This document shows positions 14,290 through 22,335 of a DNA stretch of 22,439 nucleotides, one piece after another. Within the stretch, counting starts at the first letter, position 1. Each line of letters begins with the position of its first letter. Location: positions 1 through 22,439 of the forward strand of contig JAYVOI010000196.1 in NCBI GenBank assembly GCA_043758005.1. The letters are read 5' to 3'. The stretch is from JAENVT01 sp043758005 (lineage in GTDB: Bacteria > Actinomycetota > Acidimicrobiia > Acidimicrobiales > Ilumatobacteraceae). The position numbers and the translations under genes are program-made. The notes beneath the pieces are model-generated. The model searched no databases. It was given only the letters and a program-made list of their open reading frames with translations, and was not told where the DNA came from.

Positions 14290-16032
14290 ATGGACATCAC
14301 ACAGATGCAATACGGGGCATTGTTGCGCGGCCGCCAGATCAACGCCAGTGTCAACCGGGAGCGGAAGCGCCAGCAGCGACTGTTCCGCATCGTCGTGTTC
14401 TGCAGCGTGCCGCTGGCATGGTTCTGGTACCGCCAGCTCAGTGGCGACCCGGTCCACCTCGGCGTGCCCTCGCTGATCCGCAACAGCCCGGAGCTGGCCC
14501 TCCTCGGTGTGATGCTGATCCTCATCACCGCGATGATGATGATCCCGATGATGGCGTCGGGGAAGTCGCCGCACACCATGTTGCGGCCGTCCGACTCCGA
14601 CATCCGCCTTGCCGACGTCGTCGGCGCCGATGCAACGCGGCGCGAGGCCATCGACACGCTCAACCTGTTCCTCAACCACGAGACCTTCGCCGAGGAGATG
14701 GGCGGATCACCGCGTCGCGGCGTGTTGTTCGAAGGCGCCCCCGGCACCGGCAAGACCTACCTCGCCAAAGCCATCGCCGCCGAGGCCGAGGTCCCGTTCC
14801 TGTTCGTGTCGGCCAGCGAGTTCCAATCGCACTTCTACGGCATGACGAATCGCAAGATCCGCCAGTTCTTCAAGGCACTGCGCAACGCGGCCCGCGCCGA
14901 GGGCGGCGCGATCGGCTTCATCGAAGAGTTCGACGCCATCGGCATGGCCCGTTCCGGCATGGGTCACGGCGGCATGCGCGAGGGTGCAGCGGGCATCGTC
15001 AACGAGTTGCTGGTGCAGATGCAGAGCTTCGACCTGCCGACCGGCTGGGACAAGTTCACGAGCAAGATCATCGACCGCGTCAACCTGCTCCTGCCCCCGG
15101 CGCGGGCCATCTCGCGCCCGAAGATCAAGCCGGCCAACGTGCTCGTCTTTGCTGCGACCAACCGCGCCGACGGGCTCGATCCGGCTCTGATGCGCCCCGG
15201 CCGCTTCGACCGCACGATCCACTTCGACCTTCCGCCGCGCACCGACCGCATCGCCATCGCCAACTACTACTTGGCCAAGAAGTCGCACGATCCGTCGGTC
15301 AACGCGGTGATCATCGCCGATCGCACAGCGGGATACAGCCCTGTCCGCATCGAGCGGCTGCTCGACGAGGCGCTCATCATCTCGCTGCGCGGCGGGCGCA
15401 AGTCGCTGTCGATCGAGGACCTCGTCGAAGCGCAGATGATCGTCGAAGTCGGCCTCGCCCAAGATGTCGGCTACCAGCCCGACGAGCGTCGCCGGATCGC
15501 GATCCACGAGGCAGGGCACGCCGTGATCGCCGTCCTGGTCGGTCGCGATGTGCGCGTCGCCTCGATCCTTCGTCGATCGGCCTCGCTCGGGCTCGTCGCT
15601 CACGACGACGGCGAGGAGCGGCATCTGCGCACGCCGTCCGAGCTCCGCGACCTCATCGTGGTCGCCCTGGCCGGGCGGGCCGCCGAGATCCAGGAGTACG
15701 GCGAGGCGTCGACCGGCATCGCCTCCGATCTGGCGGCCGCCACCAACATCGCTGCCCAGTTGATCGGCCTCGTCGGTGCGGGCGACAGCTTGCTCAGCCT
15801 CGAGGCCGCCGAGATGCCCATGGCCGGCAACATGACCGCCAAGGTCATGGCCGACGAGCGCTCACGGGTGCAGGCCGACGACATCATGAACAAGGCGGCC
15901 GATCGTTCGGCGTGCATGTTGCTGGAGCACCGCGTCGCGTTGCTGGCAGTCGCCGACGCGCTGTGCGAGCACGACGAGTTGACCGGTGACCTCGTTCACG
16001 AGATCGTCGCCGAGGCAGTCAGCACCCAGTAG
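14290..16032 (+). CDS. Membrane AAA+ zinc metalloprotease, divergent FtsH-like
   Basis: A 580-residue protein with FtsH order: two predicted membrane helices (about 31-47 and 67-89) with only a short loop between them, an AAA module and an M41-type peptidase. Walker A is GAPGTGKT (149-156). Walker B reads FIEEFD (210-215), with Glu where FtsH has Asp (FIDEID). The second region of homology DPALMRPGRFDR keeps both Arg residues (302, 305). Zinc site HEAGH (406-410) and third ligand Asp480 in GIASDLAAAT are intact, so proteolysis should work. Odd points are FYG (182-184) in place of pore motif FVG and an extra segment of about 35 residues (247-282) before the sensor strand. It is likely a second, specialised protease rather than housekeeping FtsH. 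The start may be TTG 14257. Confidence 0.85.
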   Translation: MDITQMQYGALLRGRQINASVNRERKRQQRLFRIVVFCSVPLAWFWYRQLSGDPVHLGVPSLIRNSPELALLGVMLILITAMMMIPMMASGKSPHTMLRPSDSDIRLADVVGADATRREAIDTLNLFLNHETFAEEMGGSPRRGVLFEGAPGTGKTYLAKAIAAEAEVPFLFVSASEFQSHFYGMTNRKIRQFFKALRNAARAEGGAIGFIEEFDAIGMARSGMGHGGMREGAAGIVNELLVQMQSFDLPTGWDKFTSKIIDRVNLLLPPARAISRPKIKPANVLVFAATNRADGLDPALMRPGRFDRTIHFDLPPRTDRIAIANYYLAKKSHDPSVNAVIIADRTAGYSPVRIERLLDEALIISLRGGRKSLSIEDLVEAQMIVEVGLAQDVGYQPDERRRIAIHEAGHAVIAVLVGRDVRVASILRRSASLGLVAHDDGEERHLRTPSELRDLIVVALAGRAAEIQEYGEASTGIASDLAAATNIAAQLIGLVGAGDSLLSLEAAEMPMAGNMTAKVMADERSRVQADDIMNKAADRSACMLLEHRVALLAVADALCEHDELTGDLVHEIVAEAVSTQ

Positions 16033-16038
16033 CAACGT

Positions 16039-16061
16039 GCATGCCGGGCGACCGGCAATGC
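16039..16061. terminator. Hairpin with GCGA tetraloop between convergent genes
   Basis: GCATGCCGG (16039-16047) pairs with CCGGC-a-ATGC (16052-16061) with one bulged A, closed by the stable GNRA-type loop GCGA (16048-16051). It lies between the FtsH-like stop (16032) and the stop of the minus-strand PilM-like gene (16064), so it can terminate both. No T tract. Confidence 0.5.
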
Positions 16062-16063
16062 CG

Positions 16064-17023
16064 TCAGCGCAGCGAGCCCTCGGCGGGTCGTCGCCAACGC
16101 TTGCGCGCTGCGGGGACTTGCGAGGCCGGCGCCACATCGCCGACCCGTTCGATCACCCACACGCCACCGTCATCGCTGAATGCGTGGGGCGCGACGAGCG
16201 GCTGAACCTGGTGCACGCGGCCGGCCAGGCCTGCTGCGGCAACGGCTGAGCCCAGGGCGCCGGCGAGTCGTGGTCCCCACGCGGGGTGCGTGTCGGGGAA
16301 CTCGGGATAGGCGTCGCCCACCAGGCTCAATCCCAGCGACACGGCGATGCCGGCCGGCTGGTTGAGTGTGGCCGCCAGCTGCCCGGGATCGAGGAGTCGT
16401 TCGCGCAGCTCCTCGATCGACGAGGACCAACTGGTTGCCAGCAGTTCACTGCGGCGTGTGTCGTACCGGTCGTCGGTGACCGGCGCGGCAGCCAGCACGA
16501 GGTGATCGTGCACGACGGCGATCCATGATTGGGCGTCGCCGCGACTGCCGATGAGGCGCATCGTGTAGGCGGGCACCAGGCGGGCGATGGCGATCGGCGT
16601 CGGTTCGATCGACTCGAGGTCGAACCCGGCCTGGCGCACGAAGCGCTCGACGCGCCGGTGACGGATCATGTCGGTCTGCAGGTGGGCCAGCAGCCGCCGG
16701 GCGCTGGAGGCCATCTCGATCGTGGCCGACACATCGGTGAGCTTCGATCGGTGCAGGTTCAGCTCGGTCGTGCTCCACCCGGTGATGTCGAGCGACTGGA
16801 TGTACGAGTCGTGGCGCCACATGCACACCCGGGTCGGCTGGCCGGCCTCGTCGAGCAGGCTGCGCAGCCGGGTCAGGCCATCGAGCAGCAAGAGGTCGTT
16901 CGTGGTGTCGCAGGCGACTCCGGCAACCTTGGCGACACGGCCGGGGGCATCTTGTTGCAGGCGCACGCCGCGCAACGCGTCGGGCAGGACCTCGATGCCG
17001 ATGCCGTCGCCGCGTCGCATCAT
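16064..17023 (-). CDS. PilM-like / actin-fold protein, coupled to EssC-like ATPase
   Basis: A 319-residue protein with no signal peptide or clear membrane helix. The N-terminus GIGIEVLPDALRGVRL resembles the first phosphate strand of actin-like PilM/FtsA proteins (GxDIGxxxxRxV). AGFDLESIEPTPIAIARL (132-149) matches the PilM-type block that follows the SHS2 segment (A-G-L-x-V-x-x-x-E-P-x-x-L-A-R). The rest is less recognisable, and nucleotide binding cannot be confirmed. The tail is basic (AARKRWRRP). It overlaps the stop of the EssC-like gene as ATGA (17020-17023), so the two proteins are almost certainly made together and probably form one machine, with this one as a cytoplasmic platform or adaptor. 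Alternative: an unassigned type VII secretion-associated protein. Confidence 0.55.
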   Translation of the reverse strand: MMRRGDGIGIEVLPDALRGVRLQQDAPGRVAKVAGVACDTTNDLLLLDGLTRLRSLLDEAGQPTRVCMWRHDSYIQSLDITGWSTTELNLHRSKLTDVSATIEMASSARRLLAHLQTDMIRHRRVERFVRQAGFDLESIEPTPIAIARLVPAYTMRLIGSRGDAQSWIAVVHDHLVLAAAPVTDDRYDTRRSELLATSWSSSIEELRERLLDPGQLAATLNQPAGIAVSLGLSLVGDAYPEFPDTHPAWGPRLAGALGSAVAAAGLAGRVHQVQPLVAPHAFSDDGGVWVIERVGDVAPASQVPAARKRWRRPAEGSLR

Positions 17024-20000
17024 GACCGTGCCTCGCCCTTGGCTTCGGTGTCGTCGACGGGCCCGGCCAGCAGCACCGGAGTCGTGCGATCGTCGTCGAT
17101 CAACAGCCCGCGGCCCATGCCCGGATGCGACGACGTGACGCGCAGGTGGAGGCCGAACATGGCACCGTCACCAGCCAGCGGCCGCAGGATCACGGCGGCT
17201 CGCGAGCGCCGCAACGGTGCAGTCCAGTGGGTGGGGATCTCCAGATCACGGGTGCGCCCGGCGACGATCACCACCAGGCGGGGATCGCTCATCGCGGCGA
17301 GCCGTTCGAAGACCTCGCCCTCGAGCCGATCGGCGTCGTCGACGAGCACCAGTCGATCGCGCTCGGTCGTCGCAAAGAACTCTGCCGCCCACTTGTCGAT
17401 GCCGGCCAGGGTTGTCGCACTGGTGAGCCGGGGCAGCAGGAGCAACGAGCTCCATGTCGAAGCAATCGCGTGGATGTCGACGCCTGCACCGATGCCCAAT
17501 GCGCATCGCGCCAGATTCGTCAGCATGGTCGATTTGCCGGTGCCCGCGTCGCCCAGCACCAGCGCAGCGCCGGGCGCCTGCAGGTGCAGCAGGGCCGGTT
17601 GCAGTGACCGTGTGTCGACCCCTACCGGCAGCAGCCAGTTCCCGTCACGGTGTTCGGCGGATGCAGCGACGTCTGCCAGTGTCACCGAATCGGGCGTGCG
17701 GGGAACGCCTGCCGGGCCTTCCTCGGTGACCTGGCGATCGAGCCGCTGCTCGACCGCCACGCTCAGGTCGGCGATCGATCCGATCTGGACCTCCACCAGA
17801 TCGGGCAGGGTGATGGCGCGCCCGGGGGCTTGGACGGGGATGCGGCCTGGGTCGATGCCCAACGTGCGGTACGCACTGCGGTCATCGAGGTGCAAGATGA
17901 TGCGTTGCTGGAACTGGCCGAGCATCCGCGCCGGAGCCGCGCTCTCGCTGGCCGAGCTCATCAACGTGGTGATGCTGTGAAGGGGGCCGTTGCTGACGAT
18001 GCGCTCGAGCATGTCGCGACCCTGTTCGAACTCGCCACCGAGCTCCAGCGTGCGCAGCAGCGATCCGACGTCGTTCACCACGAGGACGATATGCGCCTCC
18101 GACGAGGTGTGATCGCGCGTCGCCCGATCTTCGAGCGCGTCGGACACCCGCACCAAGACGCGCAGGATGCGATCGGGATCGTCAGTGGAGGCAACGGCAC
18201 CGCAGGCGGCCAGTGATTCGAGTGGGCCGAGCGCGTCGATCGATTGCCCGGGTGCGCAGTCGATCACGTAGCAGCACAGCCGATCCGGTGGCAGGCGATC
18301 GGTGCCGGCGACACACAACGTGGCGAGCGCGCTGGATCGCTCGGCGGGAGAGCCACCGATGATCAGCAGGTTCCCGTCGTGCGCCGGATTCCAGCGCCGG
18401 GCGTTCTGGATGTGATCGTCGGGAAGGTCGCTGAGCGCAAAGGCCGCGCCGTCCGCATCCGACGAGCTGGCCCGGGGCGAGGAGATCTGCTCGTAGGGCA
18501 GCTTGGTGGGCAGATCCGGGCGCAGGATCTGGCGGCGACTGCTGACCACGCGTTGCGACGCATCGCCGACCACGGCGAGCAGGTGCCGTAGCCCACCCTC
18601 ACGCGGGGCCTCGATCGTGGCCGCGGCCGGCCTCACGCTGATCTTGCGCTCGGCCGAGTTCAGATCGCGGGCGAGGATGAACGGCGTGATCTCCATCAGG
18701 TCGCCCGACGCAGCCGCGGCGGAGGCGAACTGCACGGCGTGCGCGGCACCGTCGCCGATCCGGATCGCACCACGGCCGGGGGTGTGCAGCGAGATCTGCA
18801 CCGGCTCGCGGTTCCCCATCAGCGCCATCGCCTCAGCGGGATCGTTCATCCGCAACCCGATGCGGATGTTGGCGAACGACTTCAGGGTGTGCTCGATCGA
18901 TCGCGACAGTTGCTCGGCCGCCACGAGCAGATGGATCCCCAGGTGGCGCGAGCGGTCGGCCAGATCGATCAGCTGCGGGAGGAACGCGGCGTGCCGCATC
19001 ATCACGTCGTCGGCATCGTCGACAGCGATGACGAGGCGGGGGATCGACGGCGGGCCGTCGTCGGCGAAGACCACACGCGGTGCCGACGGCGCATCGCTGT
19101 CGATGGTCGCCTCGTCGATGACGTCGTCGGTTGCCGGCCGATCCGTGCCGCGCCACTGCGCCGGCTCGCGATCCGCACCGGGAGGCTGCTTGGAGTAGTA
19201 GTCGGCGAGGCTGACGGCGTGGTGCTCCGAAAGCACGCGCGCCCTGCGGTTGACCTCGGACTGCAGGGCGCGCAGCAGCCGGACGCCCCCGTGCTCATCG
19301 AAGGTGTCGACGGAGCCGACCACATGATCGACGCCGGCGAACGATCCGAACGTCGTGCCATCGGATGGCTCGACGCTGATGATGTTGACCATCGAGGGGT
19401 CGTTGCCGGCGATCAGTGACGCCACGATCGTTCGCATCACATCCGACTTGCCGGAGCGCTGGGCACCGACGATCAACACGTGCGGCCCATCTTCGGCCAG
19501 GTCGAGCTCGATCGGGCCGGACTGGCCGACGCCGATCGGAGCGTGCAACCGGCGACTCCTGTGGCCGGCGACCCAGCGGTCGCCCATGCGGTCGGCGTCG
19601 AGCCCGTCCGGGTCGATCAGCGAGGCCAGCGAGACGGTGGGTGGCAGCACGGCCTTGGTGGCCAATTGCGCGGTGTGGTCCTCGATCGGGCTCAGCTTGC
19701 GAGCCGCGGTGACCGCAACGTCGTGCTCGAGCACGAACGGGACGACATCGGTGACCGTCGGACCGCTGATCGGGTAGTCGACTTCTGCAGCGCCATTGGC
19801 TTCGATGCGCACGACCGTCGTGCAGACCGCCGGCACGTCGTCGGCGCGATCGGTGATCGCCACGAAACGAACAGGCAGCTGTGCTTCGGCGAACAAGCCG
19901 CGCAGCATCGCTGCCCGACCGCGCCACAGCCCCGGATCGTCGATGACCGCAAGTGTCAGGCGGCTTGGCGTGATCGGCCGCCCGAGCGACTGGATCGAGG

Positions 20001-21201
20001 CGACGACCGTGGTCAGCGTGCGTTGCGAGTTCACCCAGTCGGTGATCGCTTCGTCGTCGCTGAGCAACTGCACACCGTGTGACCCGCGTGCGTGCGGCAA
20101 CCACTTGATCCACTCCCACCGTGCCGCACCGGCGGGTGTGGCCAGCACGACGACGTCGAGATCGGCCGGGCTGTGGGCCACACAGGCCTGCATCACGAGC
20201 GCTCGCGCTGCAGCGCGGGCCTGCGGTGGCGTGCTGGCGAACCCGATGCCGCGCTGGTTGACGAGATCGACGAGGACCGGCACCGATGGCAGCAGCGCCA
20301 GATCTCGGCGATCGGCGTTGCCGGCATCTTCGGGCGACCACCGCTGATCGGCCAGGCCGACGCTGAAGATGAACGCATCGTCGTCGGCCGGCCGGCGCTC
20401 CCAGAGGTGTTCGGACAATTGGGTGGCGCGTCGAATGACCTCGGCCAGGTCGAGGTGCGTGCGGCGGATGCTCTCGAGCTCGGCGTCGTAGGCCACCCGG
20501 ACCGGGTCGGTGGAGGTGATGGTCGGCTGCTCGGCCGGCTCGACGCGGGGGCCGCGCCGGCCGCGCCGCCGGGCGCCGTTTCGTGCTCGACCCGCCGGCT
20601 CGGGATCGACCACGGATTCGTCGCGTGGTGCTCGAACGAAGTTGAGCTGCCCCAGCGCGGTCGCCTGCAGCGACGTGGCACGGTCGTGAATCGCACCGTC
20701 GAGCCGAAAGACCCGGTGCCCGATGCGCAGTCGTTGCTGCTCCCATTGCGCCGGATGGGCCGCGACATGGCCGTCGAGGTCGCCCTGGTTGGCTACGACG
20801 ATGACGCGGCCGGAATGCTCGACGACGACCTCGCAGCGCGGCACCAGCACCTGGTTGAAGGTCAGCGGTGCGACGTTGGCCCGTCGCGCCGTGCCGAGGG
20901 CGTAGCGCCCAGGTTCCAGGGGCCTGCGGTTGCCGCCGCCTTCTCCCGCTGCCTGCACGAGGGTGATCTCGGTGTCGCCCACCCGCTCGACAGGCCCTGC
21001 TGTCTCGATCACCGACCCGGTGACCAGGCCTGCGGCGCCGATCAGGGTGCCGGTCGGGATCGGTCGACCGTCGATGTACACGAGGTTCGGTGGAACGGAA
21101 CTGAGCACGCGGATCAGCAGATCGCCGACGGTGACCGACTCGTGGACGGCGTTGACCGAGATCTCGGCCTCGCCCTGGGGTGTGGAGACGATCAGGTCCA
21201 T
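17020..21201 (-). CDS. EssC/EccC-type FtsK/SpoIIIE multi-ATPase (type VII secretion-like)
   Basis: A 1393-residue protein of the FtsK/SpoIIIE secretion ATPases that drive WXG100/ESX export. Two small N-terminal domains (about 1-80, with VYIDGRPIPTG; and about 95-168, FHA-like) precede a conserved block, LSEHLWERRPADDDAF (262-277). ATPase 1 has Walker A GAQRSGKS (579-586) and Walker B LVIAVDDAD (723-731). ATPase 2 has a broken P-loop (GGSPAERSS, 949-957: no Gly-Lys). ATPase 3 has GDAGTGKS (1217-1224) and LVLVDDAD (1284-1291). The hydrophobic pair of helices normally found between FHA and LWERR is missing; that span is basic (ARRRGRRG, 210-217) and polar. It may therefore be soluble or recruited by a partner. 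It is coupled to the PilM-like gene and diverges from moxR. No Shine-Dalgarno precedes ATG 21201. Confidence 0.85.
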   Translation of the reverse strand: MDLIVSTPQGEAEISVNAVHESVTVGDLLIRVLSSVPPNLVYIDGRPIPTGTLIGAAGLVTGSVIETAGPVERVGDTEITLVQAAGEGGGNRRPLEPGRYALGTARRANVAPLTFNQVLVPRCEVVVEHSGRVIVVANQGDLDGHVAAHPAQWEQQRLRIGHRVFRLDGAIHDRATSLQATALGQLNFVRAPRDESVVDPEPAGRARNGARRRGRRGPRVEPAEQPTITSTDPVRVAYDAELESIRRTHLDLAEVIRRATQLSEHLWERRPADDDAFIFSVGLADQRWSPEDAGNADRRDLALLPSVPVLVDLVNQRGIGFASTPPQARAAARALVMQACVAHSPADLDVVVLATPAGAARWEWIKWLPHARGSHGVQLLSDDEAITDWVNSQRTLTTVVASIQSLGRPITPSRLTLAVIDDPGLWRGRAAMLRGLFAEAQLPVRFVAITDRADDVPAVCTTVVRIEANGAAEVDYPISGPTVTDVVPFVLEHDVAVTAARKLSPIEDHTAQLATKAVLPPTVSLASLIDPDGLDADRMGDRWVAGHRSRRLHAPIGVGQSGPIELDLAEDGPHVLIVGAQRSGKSDVMRTIVASLIAGNDPSMVNIISVEPSDGTTFGSFAGVDHVVGSVDTFDEHGGVRLLRALQSEVNRRARVLSEHHAVSLADYYSKQPPGADREPAQWRGTDRPATDDVIDEATIDSDAPSAPRVVFADDGPPSIPRLVIAVDDADDVMMRHAAFLPQLIDLADRSRHLGIHLLVAAEQLSRSIEHTLKSFANIRIGLRMNDPAEAMALMGNREPVQISLHTPGRGAIRIGDGAAHAVQFASAAAASGDLMEITPFILARDLNSAERKISVRPAAATIEAPREGGLRHLLAVVGDASQRVVSSRRQILRPDLPTKLPYEQISSPRASSSDADGAAFALSDLPDDHIQNARRWNPAHDGNLLIIGGSPAERSSALATLCVAGTDRLPPDRLCCYVIDCAPGQSIDALGPLESLAACGAVASTDDPDRILRVLVRVSDALEDRATRDHTSSEAHIVLVVNDVGSLLRTLELGGEFEQGRDMLERIVSNGPLHSITTLMSSASESAAPARMLGQFQQRIILHLDDRSAYRTLGIDPGRIPVQAPGRAITLPDLVEVQIGSIADLSVAVEQRLDRQVTEEGPAGVPRTPDSVTLADVAASAEHRDGNWLLPVGVDTRSLQPALLHLQAPGAALVLGDAGTGKSTMLTNLARCALGIGAGVDIHAIASTWSSLLLLPRLTSATTLAGIDKWAAEFFATTERDRLVLVDDADRLEGEVFERLAAMSDPRLVVIVAGRTRDLEIPTHWTAPLRRSRAAVILRPLAGDGAMFGLHLRVTSSHPGMGRGLLIDDDRTTPVLLAGPVDDTEAKGEARS

Positions 21202-21286
21202 GTGGCGGGGCGCGGCCGTAGGAAGGAGGAGGGCTCGGGGACGGACACGGGCCTCATGATCTCGTTATCGGTACGACAGGTCCACG

Positions 21287-21316
21287 GGATAACCTCAAAA
21301 TTCAAGACAACGTCAA
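21287..21316 (-). promoter_or_regulatory. Possible promoter of the EssC-like/PilM-like operon
   Basis: On the minus strand TTGACG (21316-21311) is a good -35, followed after 18 nt by TTATCC (21292-21287), a poor -10. This lies in the AT-richer middle of the 179-bp divergent gap (21202-21380) and would give a leader of about 80 nt. The -10 is weak, so this is tentative. Confidence 0.35.
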
Positions 21317-21366
21317 GTTCTGACCTTCGCAATGGGGGAGTACCCGCACCCAGGATAGATGAGCGA

Positions 21367-21372
21367 TAGCAT
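21367..21372 (+). promoter_or_regulatory. Putative -10 box of the MoxR gene
   Basis: TAGCAT ends 8 nt before the ATG at 21381, the same arrangement as at the HisD-like gene. No Shine-Dalgarno site precedes the ATG. No convincing -35 is visible. Confidence 0.4.
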
Positions 21373-21380
21373 CACCGGCC

Positions 21381-22331
21381 ATGGCGGACCAGGTAGCCAG
21401 CGTATTCCACGCTTTGATCGACAACGTCGAAAGTATCGTGCGCGGCAAGGCCGAGTCGATTCGGCTGGCCTTGTGCTGCCTGTTGACCGAGGGCCATCTG
21501 CTGATCGACGATGTCCCGGGCACCGGCAAGACCTCGATGGCCAAGGCCATTGCCGGGTCGATCGCCGGGTCGTGGAAGCGTGTGCAGTTCACACCCGACT
21601 TGCTGCCGAGCGATGTCACGGGCGTGATGGTGTTCGACCAGCGCACGTCGTCGTTCTCCTTCCGTCAGGGCCCGGTCTTCACCAACGTGCTGATCGGCGA
21701 CGAGATCAACCGAGCCAGCCCGAAGACCCAGTCCGCGCTCCTCGAAGTGATGGAGGAGCGCCAGGTCACGGCCGACGGTGTGCCCCACCTCGTTCCGCGA
21801 CCGTTCTTCGTGATCGCCACGCAGAACCCTCGTGACTTCCACGGCACCTTCCCGCTGCCCGAAGTGCAACTCGACCGGTTCGCGATGAAGCTGTCACTGG
21901 GTTACGCCGATCAGGTCACCGAGGTCACGGTGCTCGAGTCGTACCGCCGTGAGAACCGCGACCGTGGCGTGCCAGCGGTGACCAACGCAACGCAACTCGA
22001 GCAGCTGATTGCCGCGATCGAGCAGATCGAGGTCGTGCACAGCATCAACGACTACATCGTCCGCCTGGCCAACGCCACGCGCGGGCACCCCGACCTGCGA
22101 CTCGGCGTCTCCACCCGTGGAACACTGTCGTTGATGCGGGTCGCCAAAGCCTATGCAGCGTCGGAACAGCGGGGATACGTCACACCCGACGACATCAAGA
22201 CGTTGATCGAGCCAGTGTTCGGCCACCGCATCTCGTTGAGCTCCGAAGCGGAGTTGCGCGGCGTGCGTAGCGAGCAGGTGCTGGCCGAAATCGTCGACGA
22301 CATCGCAGTTCCCCGCCACCGCGAGGGATGA
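21381..22331 (+). CDS. MoxR-family AAA+ ATPase
   Basis: A 316-residue MoxR (AAA_3) ATPase. Walker A is DVPGTGKT, Walker B is IGDEINRASPKTQSALLEVMEE, which is the family hallmark, and sensor 1 is ATQNP. The lid domain includes LGVSTRGTLSLMRVAKAYA with the sensor-2-type Arg, and ends in VRSEQVLAEIVDDI. MoxR proteins act as chaperones that help assemble or insert metal into partner complexes, usually together with a VWA or DUF58 protein. A DUF58-like gene starts 4 bp after its stop, so they form an operon. Divergent placement from the EssC-like gene suggests shared control and a role in the same envelope or secretion process; this is inference. Confidence 0.93.
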   Translation: MADQVASVFHALIDNVESIVRGKAESIRLALCCLLTEGHLLIDDVPGTGKTSMAKAIAGSIAGSWKRVQFTPDLLPSDVTGVMVFDQRTSSFSFRQGPVFTNVLIGDEINRASPKTQSALLEVMEERQVTADGVPHLVPRPFFVIATQNPRDFHGTFPLPEVQLDRFAMKLSLGYADQVTEVTVLESYRRENRDRGVPAVTNATQLEQLIAAIEQIEVVHSINDYIVRLANATRGHPDLRLGVSTRGTLSLMRVAKAYAASEQRGYVTPDDIKTLIEPVFGHRISLSSEAELRGVRSEQVLAEIVDDIAVPRHREG

Positions 22332-22335
22332 CGAC

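Noticed and set aside
14418..15989. 523-residue plus-strand frame within the FtsH-like gene
   Set aside because: It is an Arg/His/Pro-rich shadow of the real frame, which contains Walker, SRH and HEAGH motifs.
21221..21369. Short plus-strand peptide (ATG 21256) after an AGGAGG-like stretch at 21221-21234
   Set aside because: The purine-rich stretch is more than 20 nt from the ATG, and the peptide has no feature; the sequence is better explained as the divergent control region.
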